Assembly: GCF_051014685.1 (NCBI RefSeq) | Contig: NW_027479492.1 | Coordinates: forward strand, 1-64,000 | DNA length: 64,000 bases | Reading direction: 5' to 3' | Source of the DNA: Ptiloglossa arizonensis | Taxonomy: Eukaryota > Arthropoda > Insecta > Hymenoptera > Colletidae | Part shown: one piece after another, positions 13,635-28,880 of the stretch | How positions within the stretch are numbered: the stretch's first letter is position 1 | Layout of the letters: each line of letters begins with the position of its first letter | Translations under genes and position numbers: made by a program | Notes under the pieces: generated by a model | Told to the model about the DNA's origin: nothing | What the model saw: only the letters and a program-made list of their open reading frames with translations | Databases searched by the model: none

Positions 13635-13991
13635 GTAACGAAGAACGTATAACGAAGAACGTAAAACGTATAACATATATCCTATAACGCATAACGTATA
13701 TCGTATAACGCATAACGTATAGCGAATAACGCATAACGTATAACGTATAACGTATAACGTATAACGTATAACGTATAACGTATAACGTATAACGTATAAC
13801 GTATAACGTATAACGTATAACGTATAACGTATAACGTATAACGTATAACGTATAACGTATAACGTATAATGTATAACGTATAACGTATAACGTGTAACGA
13901 AGAACGTATAACGAAGAACGTAAAACGTATAACATATATCCTATAACGCATAACGTATATCGTATAACGCATAACGTATAGCGAATAACGC
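13635..13991. repeat. Cassette A pair (259-bp spacing)
   Basis: Copies at 13635 and 13894. The preceding word F at 13404 and cassette L ending at 13270 reproduce the layout before the pair at 2443/2702 (offset 11,192 bp) and the pair at 21195/21454 (offset 7,560 bp). Confidence 0.9.
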
Positions 13992-15265
13992 ATAACGTAT
14001 AACGTATAACGTATAACGTATAACGTATAACGTATAACGTATAACGTATAGCGTATAACGTATAACGTATAACGTATAACGTATAACGTATAACGTATAA
14101 CGTATAACGTATAACGTATAACGTATAACGTATAACGTATAACCTATAACGTATAACGTATAACGTATAACGTATAGCGTATAACGTATAACGTATAACG
14201 TATAACGTATAACGTATAACGTATAACGTATAACGTATAACGTATAACGTATAACGTATAACGTATAACCTATAACGTATTACGTATAACGTATAACGTA
14301 TAACGTATAAAGTATAACGTATAACGTATAACGTATAACGTATAACGTATAACGTATAACGTATAACGTATAACGTATAACGTATAACGTATAACGTATA
14401 ACGTATAACCTATAACGTATAACGTATAACGTATAACGTATAACGTATAACGTATAACGTATAACGTATAACGTATAACGTATAACGTATAACGTATAAC
14501 GTATAACGTATAACGTATAACGTATAACGTATAACGTATAACGTATAACCTATAACGTATTACGTATAACGTATAACGTATAACGTATAACGTATAACGT
14601 ATAACGTATAACGTATAACGTATAACGTATAACGTATAACGTATAACGTATAACGTATAACGTATAACGTATAACGTATAACGTATAACGTATAACGTAT
14701 AACGTATAACGTATAACGTATAACGTATAACGTATAACGTATAACGTATAACGTATAACGTATAACGTATAACGTATAACGTATAACGTATAACGTATAA
14801 CGTATAACGTATAACGTATAACGTATAACGTATAACGTATAACGTATAACGTATAACGTATAACGTATAACGTATAACGTATAACGTATAACGTATAACG
14901 TATAACGTATAACGTATAACGTATGACGTATAACGTATAACGTATAACGTATAACGTATAACGTATAACGTATAACGTATAACGTATAACGTATAACGTA
15001 TAACGTATAACGTATAACGTATAACGTATAACGTATAACGTATAACGTATAACGTATAACGTATAACGTATAACGTATAACGTATAACGTATAACGTATA
15101 ACGTATAACGTATAACGTATAACGTATAACGTATAACGTATAACGTATAACGTATAACGTATAACGTATAACGTATAACGTATAACGTATAACGTATAAC
15201 GTATAACGTATAACGTATAACGTATAACGTATAACGTATAACGTATAACGTATAACGTATAACGT

Positions 15266-16700
15266 GTAACGAAGAACGTATAACGAAGAACGTAAAACGT
15301 ATAACATATATCCTATAACGCATAACGTATATCGCATAACGCATAACGTATAGCGAATAACGCACAACGTATAACGTATAACGTATAACGTATAACGTAT
15401 AACGTATAACGTATAACGTATAACGTATAACGTATAACGTATAACGTATAACGTATAACGTATAACGTATAACGTATAACGTATAACGTGTAACGAAGAA
15501 CGTATAACGAAGAACGTAAAACGTATAACATATATCCTATAACGCATAACGTATATCGTATAACGCATAACGTATAGCGAATAACGCATAACGTATAACG
15601 TATAACGTATAACGTATAACGTATAACGTATAACGTATAACGTATAACGTATAACGTATAACGTATAACGTATAACGTATAACGTATAACGTATAACGTA
15701 TAACGTATAACGTATAACGTATAACGTATAACGTATAACGTATAACGTATAACGTATAACGTGTAACGAAGAACGTATAACGTATAACGTATGACGTATA
15801 ACGTATAACGTATAACGTATAACGTATAACGTATAACGTATAACGTATGACGTATAACGTATGACGTATAACGTATAACGTATAACGTATAACGTATAAC
15901 GTATAACGTATAACGTATAACGTATAACGTATAACGTATAACGTATAACGTATAACGTATAACGTATAACGTATAACGTATAACGTATAACGTATAACGT
16001 GTAACGTATAACGTGTAACGTATAACGTATAACGTATAACGTATAACGTATAACGTATAACGTATAACGTGTAACGTATAACGTATAACGTATAACGTAT
16101 AACGTATAACGTATAACGTATAACGTATAACGTATAACGTATAACGTATAACGTATAACGTATAACGTATAACGTATAACGTATAACGTATAACGTATAA
16201 CGTATAACGTATAACGTGTAACGAAGAACGTATAACGAAGAACGTAAAACGTATAACATATATCCTATAACGCATAACGTATATCGTATAACGCATAACG
16301 TATAGCGAATAACGCATAACGTATAACGTATAACGTATAACGTATAACGTATAACGTATAACGTATAACGTATAACGTATAACGTATAACGTATAACGTA
16401 TAACGTATAACGTATAACGTATAACGTATAACGTGTAACGAAGAACGTATAACGAAGAACGTAAAACGTATAACATATATCCTATAACGCATAACGTATA
16501 TCGTATAACGCATAACGTATAGCGAATAACGCATAACGTATAACGTATAACGTATAACGTATAACGTATAACGTATAACGTATAACGTATAACGTATAAC
16601 GTATAACGTATAACGTATAACGTATAACGTATAACGTATAACGTATAACGTATAACGTATAACGTGTAACGAAGAACGTATAACGAAGAACGTAAAACGT
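15266..16700. repeat. Cassette A cluster 6 with two truncated copies
   Basis: Full copies at 15266 (atatcgc at unit 10), 15490, 16218 and 16435, with a two-heptamer stub at 15763-15776 and a five-heptamer stub at 16666-16700. All but the last stub have counterparts 10,058-10,072 bp upstream in cluster 2. The change from 10,058 to 10,072 falls between 15490 and 15763, so one 14-bp unit pair was gained or lost there. Confidence 0.9.
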
Positions 16701-16763
16701 ATAACGTATAACGTATAACGTATGACGTATAACGTATGACGTATAACGTATAACGTATAACGT

Positions 16764-16959
16764 ACAACGTATAACGTACAACGTATAACGTACAACGTAT
16801 AACGTACAACGTATAACGTACAACGTATAACGTACAACGTATAACGTACAACGTATAACGTACAACGTATAACGTACAACGTATAACGTACAACGTACAA
16901 CGTATAACGTACAACGTATAACGTAGAACGTATAACGTAGAACGTATAACGTATACCGT
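16764..16959. repeat. 14-bp dimer block (acaacgt/ataacgt), longest of the later blocks
   Basis: Alternating acaacgt and ataacgt with one doubled acaacgt near the end, then two agaacgt units and an ataccgt. The ending matches the blocks at 1183 and 6510. A pure canonical run of about 380 bp follows. Confidence 0.86.
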
Positions 16960-17393
16960 ATAACGTATAACGTATAACGTATAACGTATAACGTATAACG
17001 TATAACGTATAACGTATAACGTATAACGTATAACGTATAACGTATAACGTATAACGTATAACGTATAACGTATAACGTATAACGTATAACGTATAACGTA
17101 TAACGTATAACGTATAACGTATAACGTATAACGTATAACGTATAACGTATAACGTATAACGTATAACGTATAACGTATAACGTATAACGTATAACGTATA
17201 ACGTATAACGTATAACGTATAACGTATAACGTATAACGTATAACGTATAACGTATAACGTATAACGTATAACGTATAACGTATAACGTATAACGTATAAC
17301 GTATAACGTATAACGTATAACGTATAACGTATAACGTATAACGTACAAAGTATAACGTGTGACGTATAACGTATAACGTATAACGTATAACGT

Positions 17394-17442
17394 ATAAGGC
17401 ATAACGTCTAACATATGACATATTACGTATAAGGTATGACCT
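17394..17442. repeat. Word E (copy 2)
   Basis: Identical in its seven units to the copy at 7301. The upstream context carries acaaagt in place of acaacgt, a private change. A second copy follows 707 bp later at 18101, so this neighbourhood holds an extra duplication relative to the 7.3-kb region. Confidence 0.87.
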
Positions 17443-18100
17443 ATAACGTATAACGTATAACGTATAACGTATAACGAATAACGTATAACGTATAACGTAT
17501 AACGTATAACGTATATCGTATAACGTATAACGTATAACGTATAACGTATAACGTATAACGTATAACGTATAACGTATAACGTATAACGTATAACGTATAA
17601 CGTATAACGTATAACGTATAACGTATAACGTATAACGTATAACGTATTGGGTATAACGTACAACGTATAACGTATAACGTATAACGTATAACGTATAGGG
17701 TATAACGTATAACGTATAACGTATAACCTATAACGTATAACGTATAACGTATAACGTATGACGTATAACGTATAACGTATAACGTATAACGTATAACGTA
17801 TAACGTATAACGTATAACGTATAACGTATAACGTATAACGTATAACGTATAACGTATAACGTATAACGTATAACGTATAACGTATAACGTATAACGTATA
17901 ACGTATAACGTATAACGTTTAACGTATAACGTATAACGTATAACGTATAACGTATAACGTATAACGTATAACGTATAACGTATAACGTATAACGTATAAC
18001 GTATAACGTATAACGTATAACGTATAACGTATAACGTATAACGTATAACGTACAACGTATAACGTGTGACGTATGACGTATAACGTATAACGTATAACGT

Positions 18101-18149
18101 ATAAGGCATAACGTCTAACATATGACATATTACGTATAAGGTATGACCT
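18101..18149. repeat. Word E (copy 3)
   Basis: Same seven units as the copy at 7301, at an offset of 10,800 bp. It is followed by the same succession of ataacga, atatcgt, attgggt and atagggt words and then by the extended cassette A, as at 7.3-8.0 kb. Confidence 0.87.
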
Positions 18150-18695
18150 ATAACGTATAACGTATAACGTATAACGTATAACGAATAACGTATAACGTAT
18201 AACGTATAACGTATAACGTATATCGTATAACGTATAACGTATAACGTATAACGTATAACGTATAACGTATAACGTATAACGTATAACGTATAACGTATAA
18301 CGTATAACGTATAACGTATAACGTATAACGTATAACGTATAACGTATAACGTATAACGCATAACGTATAACGTATAACGTATAACGTATAACGTATAACG
18401 TATTACGTATAACGTATAACGTATTGGGTATAACGTACAACGTATAACGTATAACGTATAACGTATAACGTATAGGGTATAACGTATAACGTATAACGTA
18501 TAACCTATAACGTATAACGTATAACGTATAACCTATGACGTATAACGTATAACGTATAACGTATAACGTACAACGTATAACGTACAACGTATAACGTATA
18601 ACGTATAACGTATAACGTATAACGTATAACGTATAACGTATAACGTATAACGTATAACGTATAACGTATAACGTATAACGTATAACGTATAACGT

Positions 18696-19437
18696 GTAAC
18701 GAAGAACGTATAACGAAGAACGTAAAACGTATAACGAAGAACGTAAAACGTATAACATATATCCTATAACGCATAACGTATATCGTATAACGCATAACGT
18801 ATAGCGAATAACGCATAACGTATAACGTATAACGTATAACGTATAACGTATAACGTATAACGTATAACGTATAACGTATAACGTATAACGTATAACGTAT
18901 AACGTATAACGTATAACGTGTAACGAAGAACGTATAACGAAGAACGTAAAACGTATAACATATATCCTATAACGCATAACGTATATCGTATAACGCATAA
19001 CGTATAGCGAATAACGCATAACGTATAACGTATAACGTATAACGTATAACGTATAACGTATAACGTATAACGTATAGCGTATAACGTATAACGTATAACG
19101 TATAACGTATAACGTATAACGTATAACGTATAACGTATAACGTATAACGTATAACGTATAACGTATAACGTATAACCTATAACGTATAACGTATAACGTA
19201 TAACGTATAGCGTATAACGTATAACGTATAACGTATAACGTATAACGCATAACGTATAACGTATAACGTATAACGTATAACGTATAACGTATAACGTATA
19301 ACGTATAACGTATAACGTATAACGTATAACGTATAACGTGTAACGAAGAACGTATAACGAAGAACGTAAAACGTATAACATATATCCTATAACGCATAAC
19401 GTATATCGTATAACGCATAACGTATAGCGAATAACGC
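18696..19437. repeat. Cassette A cluster 7, first copy extended to 119 bp
   Basis: Copies at 18696 (17 heptamers, with the trio ataacga, agaacgt, aaaacgt present twice), 18920 and 19340. The cluster repeats cluster 3 at offsets of 10,793, 10,793 and 10,786 bp and cluster 4 at 7,622 bp (second and third copies). Confidence 0.9.
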
Positions 19438-20284
19438 ATAACGTATAACGTATAACGTATAACGTATAACGTATAACGTATAACGTATAACGTATAGCGT
19501 ATAACGTATAACGTATAACGTATAACGTATAACGTATAACGTATAACGTATATCGTATAACGTATAACGTATAACGTATAACGTATAACCTATAACGTAT
19601 AACGTATAACGTATAACGTATAGCGTATAACGTATAACGTATAACGTATAACGTATAACGTATAACGTATAACGTATAACGTATAACGTATAACGTATAA
19701 CGTATAACGTATAACCTATAACGTATTACGTATAACGTATAACGTATAACGTATAAAGTATAACGTATAACGTATAACGTATAACGTATAACGTATAACG
19801 TATAACGTATAACCTATAACGTATAACGTATAACGTATAACGTATAACGTATAACGTATAACGTATAACGTATAACGTATAACGTATAACGTATAACGTA
19901 TAACGTATAACGTATAACGTATAACGTATAACGTATAACGTATAACGTATGACTTATCACGTATAACGTATAACCTATAACGTATAACGTATAACGTATA
20001 ACGTATAACGTATAACGTATAACGTATAACGTATAACGTATAACCTATAACGTATAACGTATAACGTATAACGTATAACGTATAACGTATAACGTATAAC
20101 GTATAACGTATAACGTACAACGTATAACGTATAACGTATAACGTATAACGTATAACGTATAACGTATAACGTATAACGTATAACGTATAACTTATAACGT
20201 ATAACGTATAACGTATAACGTATAACGTATAACGTATAACGTATAACGTATAACGTATAACGTATAACGTATAACGTATAACGT

Positions 20285-20830
20285 ATAACATAAAACATAT
20301 GACGTATTACATATTACGTATAACGTATAACGTATAACGTATAACGTATAACGTATAACGTGTAACGAAGAACGTATAACGAAGAACGTAAAACGTATAA
20401 CATATATCCTATAACGCATAACGTATATCGTATAACGCATAACGTATAGCGAATAACGCATAACGTATAACGTATAACGTATAACGTATAACGTATAACG
20501 TATAACGTCTAACGTATAACGTATAACGTATAACGTATAACGTATAACGCATAACGTATAACGTATAACGTATAACGTATAACGTATAACGTATAACGTA
20601 TAACGTATAACGTATAACGTATAATGTATAACGTGTAACGTATAACGTATAACGTATAACGTATAACGTATAACGTATAAGGTATAACGTACAACGTATA
20701 ACGTATAACGTATAACGTATAACGTACAACGTATAACGTATAACGTATAACGTATAACGCATAACGTACAACGTATAACGTATAACGTATAACGTATAAC
20801 GTATAACGTACAACGTATGACTTATCACGT
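20285..20830. repeat. C-A-L composite module (copy 2)
   Basis: Word C at 20285-20319, cassette A at 20362-20459, cassette L at 20509-20830 with word D at its end. Compared with the module at 12718 it lies 7,567 bp downstream for C and A and 7,560 bp for D, so its L is one heptamer shorter. Confidence 0.88.
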
Positions 20831-21194
20831 ATAACGTATAACGTATAACGTATAACGTATAACGTATAACGTATAACGTATAACGTTTAACGTATAACGT
20901 ATAACGTATAACGTATAACGTATAACGTATAACGTATAACGTATAACGTATAGGGTATAACGTATAACGTATAACGTATAACCTATAACGTATAACGTAT
21001 AACGTATAACGTATGACGTATAACGTATAACGTATAACGTATAACGTACAACGTATAACGTATAACGTATAACGTATAACGTATAACGTATAACGTATAA
21101 CGTATAACGTATAACGTATAACGTATAACGTATAACGTATAACGTATAACGTATAACGTATAACGTATAACGTATAACGTATAACGTATAACGT

Positions 21195-21551
21195 GTAACG
21201 AAGAACGTATAACGAAGAACGTAAAACGTATAACATATATCCTATAACGCATAACGTATATCGTATAACGCATAACGTATAGCGAATAACGCATAACGTA
21301 TAACGTATAACGTATAACGTATAACGTATAACGTATAACGTATAACGTATAACGTATAACGTATAACGTATAACGTATAACGTATAACGTATAACGTATA
21401 ACGTATAACGTATAACGTATAACGTATAACGTATAACGTATAACGTATAACGTGTAACGAAGAACGTATAACGAAGAACGTAAAACGTATAACATATATC
21501 CTACAACGCATAACGTATATCGTATAACGCATAACGTATAGCGAATAACGC
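21195..21551. repeat. Cassette A pair (259-bp spacing)
   Basis: Copies at 21195 and 21454; the second has acaacgc at unit 8, a private change. It corresponds to the pairs at 2443/2702 and 13635/13894. An ataatgt ... gtaacgt group follows at about 21.58 kb without the rest of cassette L. Confidence 0.88.
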
Positions 21552-22937
21552 ATAACGTATAACGTATAACGTATAACGTATAATGTATAACGTGTAACGT
21601 ATAACGTATAACGTATAACGTATAACGTATAACGTATAACGTATAACGTATAACGTATAACGTATAACCTATAACGTATAACGTATAACGTATAACGTAT
21701 AACGTATAACGTATAACGTATAACGTATAACGTATAACGTATAACGTATAACGTATAACGTATAACGTATAACGTATAACGTATAACGTATAACGTATAA
21801 CCTATAACGTATTACGTATAACGTATAACGTATAACGTATAAAGTATAACGTATAACGTATAACGTATAACGTATAACGTATAACGTATAACGTATAACC
21901 TATAACGTATAACGTATAACGTATAACGTATAACGTATAACGTATAACGTATAACGTATAACGTATAACGTATAACGTATAACGTATAACGTATAACGTA
22001 TAACGTATAACGTATAACGTATAACGTATAACGTATGACTTATCACGTATAACGTATAACCTATAACGTATAACGTATAACGTATAACGTATAACGCATA
22101 ACGTACAACGTATAACGTATAACGTATAACGTATAACGTATAACGTACAACGTATGACTTATCACGTATAACGCATAACGTATAACGTATAACGTATAAC
22201 GTATAACGTATAACGTATAACGTATAACGTATAACGTATAACGTATAATGTATAACGTGTAACGTATAACGTATAACGTATAACGTATAACGTATAACGT
22301 ATAAGGTATAACGTACAACGTATAACGTATAACGTATAACGTATAACGTACAACGTATAACGTATAACGTATAACGTATAACGCATAACGTACAACGTAT
22401 AACGTATAACGTATAACGTATAACGTATAGGGTATAACGTATAACGTATAACGTATAACCTATAACGTATAACGTATAACGTATAACGTATGACGTATAA
22501 CGTATAACGTATAACGTATAACGTACAACGTATAACGTATAACGTATAACGTATAACGTATAACGTATAACGTATAACGTATAAAGTATAACGTATAACG
22601 TATAACGTATAACGTATAACGTATAACGTATAACGTATAACGTATAACGTACAACGTATAACGTATAACGTATAACGTATAACGTATAACGTATAACGTA
22701 TAACGTATAAAGTATAACGTATAACGTATAACGTATAACGTATAACGTATAACGTATAACGTATAACGTATAACGTATAACGTATAACGTATAACGTATA
22801 ACGTATAACGTATAACGTATAACGTATAACGTATAACGTTTAACGTATAACGTATAACGTATAACGTATAACGTATAACGTATAACGTATAACGTATAAC
22901 GTATAACGTATAACGTATAACGTATAACGTATAACGT

Positions 22938-23035
22938 GTAACGAAGAACGTATAACGAAGAACGTAAAACGTATAACATATATCCTATAACGCATAACGT
23001 ATATCGTATAACGCATAACGTATAGCGAATAACGC
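22938..23035. repeat. Single cassette A
   Basis: One consensus copy. It stands 245 bp before the C-A-L module that starts at 23183 and follows about 900 bp rich in fragments of L, D and F between 22.03 and 22.6 kb, including two D words only 119 bp apart (22035 and 22154). Confidence 0.9.
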
Positions 23036-23182
23036 ATAACGTATAACGTATAACGTATAACGTATAACGTATAACGTATAACGTATAACGTATAACGTAT
23101 AACGTATAACGTATAACGTATAACGTATAACGTATAACGTATAACGTATAACGTATAACGTATAACGTATAACGTATAACGT

Positions 23183-23728
23183 ATAACATAAAACATATGA
23201 CGTATTACATATTACGTATAACGTATAACGTATAACGTATAACGTATAACGTATAACGTGTAACGAAGAACGTATAACGAAGAACGTAAAACGTATAACA
23301 TATATCCTATAACGCATAACGTATATCGTATAACGCATAACGTATAGCGAATAACGCATAACGTATAACGTATAACGTATAACGTATAACGTATAACGTA
23401 TAACGTCTAACGTATAACGTATAACGTATAACGTATAACGTATAACGCATAACGTATAACGTATAACGTATAACGTATAACGTATAACGTATAACGTATA
23501 ACGTATAACGTATAACGTATAACGTATAACGTGTAACGTATAACGTATAACGTATAACGTATAACGTATAACGTATAAGGTATAACGTACAACGTATAAC
23601 GTATAACGTATAACGTATAACGTACAACGTATAACGTATAACGTATAACGTATAACGCATAACGTACAACGTATAACGTATAACGTATAACGTATAACGT
23701 ATAACGTACAACGTATGACTTGTCACGT
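23183..23728. repeat. C-A-L composite module (copy 3)
   Basis: Word C at 23183-23217, cassette A at 23260-23357, cassette L at 23407-23728. Word D here is atgactt then gtcacgt, the only D copy with that change. Total length is 546 bp, as in the copy at 20285. Confidence 0.88.
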
Positions 23729-23791
23729 ATAACGTATAACGTATAACGTATAACGTATAACGTATAACGTATAACGTATAACGTATAACGT

Positions 23792-26619
23792 ATAACTCAC
23801 AACGTATGACGTATAACGTATAACGTATAACGTATAACGTATAACGTATAACGTATAACGTATAACGTATAACGTATAACGTATAACGTATAACGTATAA
23901 CGTATAACGTATAACGTATAACGTATAACGTATAACGTATAACGTATAAAGTATAACGTATAACGTATAAGGTATAACGTATAACGTATAACGTATAACG
24001 TATAACGTATAACGTATAACGTATAACGTATAACGTACAACGTATAACGTATAACGTATAACGTATAACGTATAACGTTTAACGTATAACGTATAACGTA
24101 TAACGTATAACGTATAACGTATAACGTATAACGTATAACGTATAACGTATAACGTATAACGTATAACGTACAACGTATGACGTATAACGTATAACGTATA
24201 ACGTATAACGTATAACGTATAACGTATATCGTATAACGTATAACGTATAACGTATAACGTTTAACGTATAACGTATAACGTATAACGTATAACGTATAAC
24301 GTATAACGTATAACGTATAACGTATAACGTATAAAGTATAACGTATAACGTATAAGGTATAACGTATAACGTATAACGTATAACGTATAACGTATAACGT
24401 ATAACGTATAACGTATAACGTACAACGTATAACGTATAACGTATAACGTATAACGTATAACGTTTAACGTATAACGTATAACGTATAACGTATAACGTAT
24501 AACGTATAAGGTATAACGTACAACGTATAACGTATAACGTATAACGTATAACGTACAACGTATAACGTATAACGTATAACGTATAACGTATAACGTACAA
24601 CGTATAACGTATAACGTATAACGTATAACGTATAACGTACAACGTATGACTTATCACGTATAACGTATAACGTATAACGTATAACGTATAACGTGTAACG
24701 TATAACGTATAACGTACAACGTATGACGTATAACGTATAACGTATAACGTATAGCGTATAACGTATAACGTATAACGTATAACGTATAACGTATAACGTA
24801 TAACGTATAACGTATAACGTATAACGTATAACGTATAACGTATAACGTATAACGTATAACGTATAACGTATAACGTATAACGTATAAAGTATAACGCATA
24901 ACGTGTAACGTATAACGTATAGCGTATAACGTATAACTTATAACGTATAACGTATAACGTATAACGTATAACGTATAACGTATAACGTATAACGTATAAC
25001 GTATAACGTATAACGTATAACGTATAACGTATATCGTATAACGTATAACGTATAACGTATAACGTTTAACGTATAACGTATAACGTATAACGTATAACGT
25101 ATAACGTATAACGTATAACGTATAACGTATAGGGTATAACGTATAACGTATAACGTATAACCTATAACGTATAACGTATAACGTATAACGTATAACGTAT
25201 AACGTATAACGTATAACGTATAACGTATAACGTATAACGTATAACGTATAACGTATAACGTATAACGTATAACGTATAACGTATAACGTATAACGTATAA
25301 CGTGTAACGAAGAACGTATAACGAAGAACGTAAAACGTATAACATATATCCTATAACGCTTAACGTATATCGTATAACGCATAACGTATAGCGAATAACG
25401 CATAACGTATAACGTATAACGTATAACGTATAACGTATAACGTATAACGTATAACGTATAACGTATAACGTATAACGTATAACGTATAACGTATAACGTA
25501 TAACGTATAACGTATAACGTATAACGTATAACGTATAACGTATAACGTATAACGTATAACGTATAACGTATAACGTATAGCGTATAACGTATAACGTATA
25601 ACGTATAACGTATAACGTATAACGTATAGCGTATAACGTATAGCGTATAACGTATAACGTATAACGTATAGGGTATAACGTATAACGTATAACGTATAAC
25701 CTATAACGTATAACGTATAACGTATAACGTATAACGTATAACGTATAACGTATAACGTATAACGTATAACGTATAACGTATAACGTATAACGTATAACGT
25801 ATAACGTATAACGTATAACGTATAACGTATAACGTATAACGTACAACGTATAACGTATAACGTATAACGTATAACGTATAACGTACAACGTATGACTTAT
25901 CACGTATAACGTATAACGTATAACGTATAACGTATAACGTGTAACGTATAACGTATAACGTACAACGTATGACGTATAACGTATAACGTATAACGTATAG
26001 CGTATAACGTATAACGTATAACGTATAACGTATAACGTATAACGTATAACGTATAACGTATAACGTATAACGTATAACGTATAACGTATAACGTATAACG
26101 TATAACGTATAACGTATAAAGTATAACGCATAACGTGTAACGTATAACGTATAACGTATAACGTATAACTTATAACGTATAACGTATAACGTATAACGTA
26201 TAACGTATAACGTATAACGTATAACGTATAACGTATAACGTATAACGTATAACGTATAACTCATAACGTATATCGTATAACGTATAACGTATAACGTATA
26301 ACGTTTAACGTATAACGTATAACGTATAACGTATAACGTATAACGTATAACGTATAACGTATAACGTATAGGGTATAACGTATAACGTATAACGTATAAC
26401 CTATAACGTATAACGTATAACGTATAACGTATAACGTATAATGTATAACGTATAACGTATAACGTATAACGTATAACGTATAACGTATAACGTATAACGT
26501 ATAACGTATAACGTATAACGTGTAACGAAGAACGTATAACGAAGAACGTAAAACGTATAACATATATCCTATAACGCTTAACGTATATCGTATAACGCAT
26601 AACGTATAGCGAATAACGC
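23792..26619. repeat. Segmental duplication c, copy 1 (partner 36941-39768)
   Basis: The stretch opens with the rare units ataactc and acaacgt. It includes word D at 24646 and 25892, word F at 25129, 25668 and 26368, and cassette A at 25304 and 26522, both with ttaacgt at unit 9. Each landmark recurs downstream at 13,135-13,149 bp. The small offset changes are multiples of 7. Confidence 0.88.
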
Positions 26620-27606
26620 ATAACGTATAACGTATAACGTATAACGTATAACGTATAACGTATAACGTATAACGTATAACGTATAACGTATAACGTATAA
26701 CGTATAACGTATAACGTATAACGTATAACGTATAACGTATAACGTATAACGTATAACGTATAACGTATAACGTATAACGTATAACGTATAACGTATAACG
26801 TATAACGTATAACGTATAACGTATAACGTATAACGTATAACGTATAACGTATAACGTATAACGTATAACGTATAACGTATAACGTATAACGTATAACGTA
26901 TAACGTATAACGTATAACGTATAACGTATAACGTATAACGTATAACGTATAACGTATAACGTATAACGTATAACGTATAACGTATAACGTATAACGTATA
27001 AAGTATAACGTATAACGTATAACGTATAACGTATAACGTATAACGTATAACGTATAACGTATAACGTATAACGTATAGCGTATAACGTATAACGTATAAC
27101 GTATAACGTATAACGTATAACGTATAGCGTATAACGTATAGCGTATAACGTATAACCTATAACGTATTACGTATAACGTATAACGTATAACGTATAACGT
27201 ATAACGTATAACGTATAACGTATAACGTATAACGTATAACGTATAACGTATAACGTATAACGTATAACGTATAACGTATAACGTATAACGTATAACGTAT
27301 AACGTATAACGTATAACGTATAACGTATAACGTATAACGTATAACGTATAACGTATAACGTATAACGTATAACGTATAACGTATAACGTATAACGTATAA
27401 CGTATAACGTATAACGTATAACGTATAACGTATAACGTATAACGTATAACGTATAACGTATAACGTATAACCTATAACGTATAACGTATAACGTATAACG
27501 TATAACGAATAACGTATAACGTGTAACGTATAACGTATAACGTATAACGTATAACGTATAACGTATAACGTATAACGTATAACGTATAACGTATAACGTA
27601 TAACGT

Positions 27607-28096
27607 GTAACGAAGAACGTATAACGAAGAACGTAAAACGTATAACATATATCCTATAACGCATAACGTATATCGTATAACGCATAACGTATAGCGAATA
27701 ACGCATAACGTATAACGTATAACGTATAACGTATAACGTATAACGTATAACGTATAACGTCTAACGTATAACGTATAACGTATAACGTATAACGTATAAC
27801 GCATAACGTATAACGTATAACGTATAACGTATAACGTATAACGTATAACGTATAACGTATAACGTATAACGTATAACGTATAACGTATAACGTATAACGT
27901 GTAACGTATAACGTATAACGTATAACGTATAACGTATAACGTATAAGGTATAACGTACAACGTATAACGTATAACGTATAACGTATAACGTACAACGTAT
28001 AACGTATAACGTATAACGTATAACGTATAACGTACAACGTATAACGTATAACGTATAACGTATAACGTACAGCGTACAACGTATGACTTATCACGT
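27607..28096. repeat. A-L module lacking word C
   Basis: A consensus cassette A (27607-27704) is followed after eight canonical units by a 336-bp cassette L ending in word D (28083-28096). No word C precedes it. A private acagcgt-like change (tacagcg) appears just before D at about 28.07 kb. Confidence 0.85.
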
Positions 28097-28782
28097 ATAA
28101 CGTATAACGTATAACGTATAACGTATAACGTATAACGTATAACGTATAACGTACAACGTATGACGTATAACGTATAACGTATAACGTATAACGTATAACG
28201 TATAACGTATAACGTATAACGTATAACGTATAACGTATAACGTATAACGTATAACGTATAACGTATAAAGTATAACGTATAACGTATAACGTATAACGTA
28301 TAACGTATAACGTATAACTTATAACGTATAACGTATAACGTATAACGTATAACGTATAACGTATAACGTATAACGTATAACGTATAACGTATAACGTTTA
28401 ACGTATAACGTATAACGTATAACGTATAACGTATAACGTATAACGTATAACGTATAACGTATAACGTATAACGTATAACGTATAACGTATAACGTACAAC
28501 GTATGACGTATAACGTATAACGTATAACGTATATCGTATAACGTATAACGTATAACGTATAACGTTTAACGTATAACGTATAACGTATAACGTATAACGT
28601 ATAACATATAACGTATAACGTATAACGTATAGGGTATAACGTATAACGTATAACGTATAACCTATAACGTATAACGTATAACGTATAACGTATAACGTAT
28701 AACGTATAACGTATAACGTATAACATATAACGTATAACGTATAACGTATAACGTATAACGTATAACGTATAACGTATAACGT

Positions 28783-28880
28783 GTAACGAAGAACGTATAA
28801 CGAAGAACGTAAAACGTATAACATATATCCTATAACGCATAACGTATATCGTATAACGCATAACGTATAGCGAATAACGC
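28783..28880. repeat. Single cassette A
   Basis: A consensus copy 469 bp before the variant copy at 29252. It lies between F words at 28629 and 29098. Confidence 0.9.

Noticed and set aside
15313..17421. 702-codon minus-strand open frame spanning cassette and dimer blocks
   Set aside because: The translated segments mirror the DNA words exactly, and overlapping minus frames are open over much of the same span.
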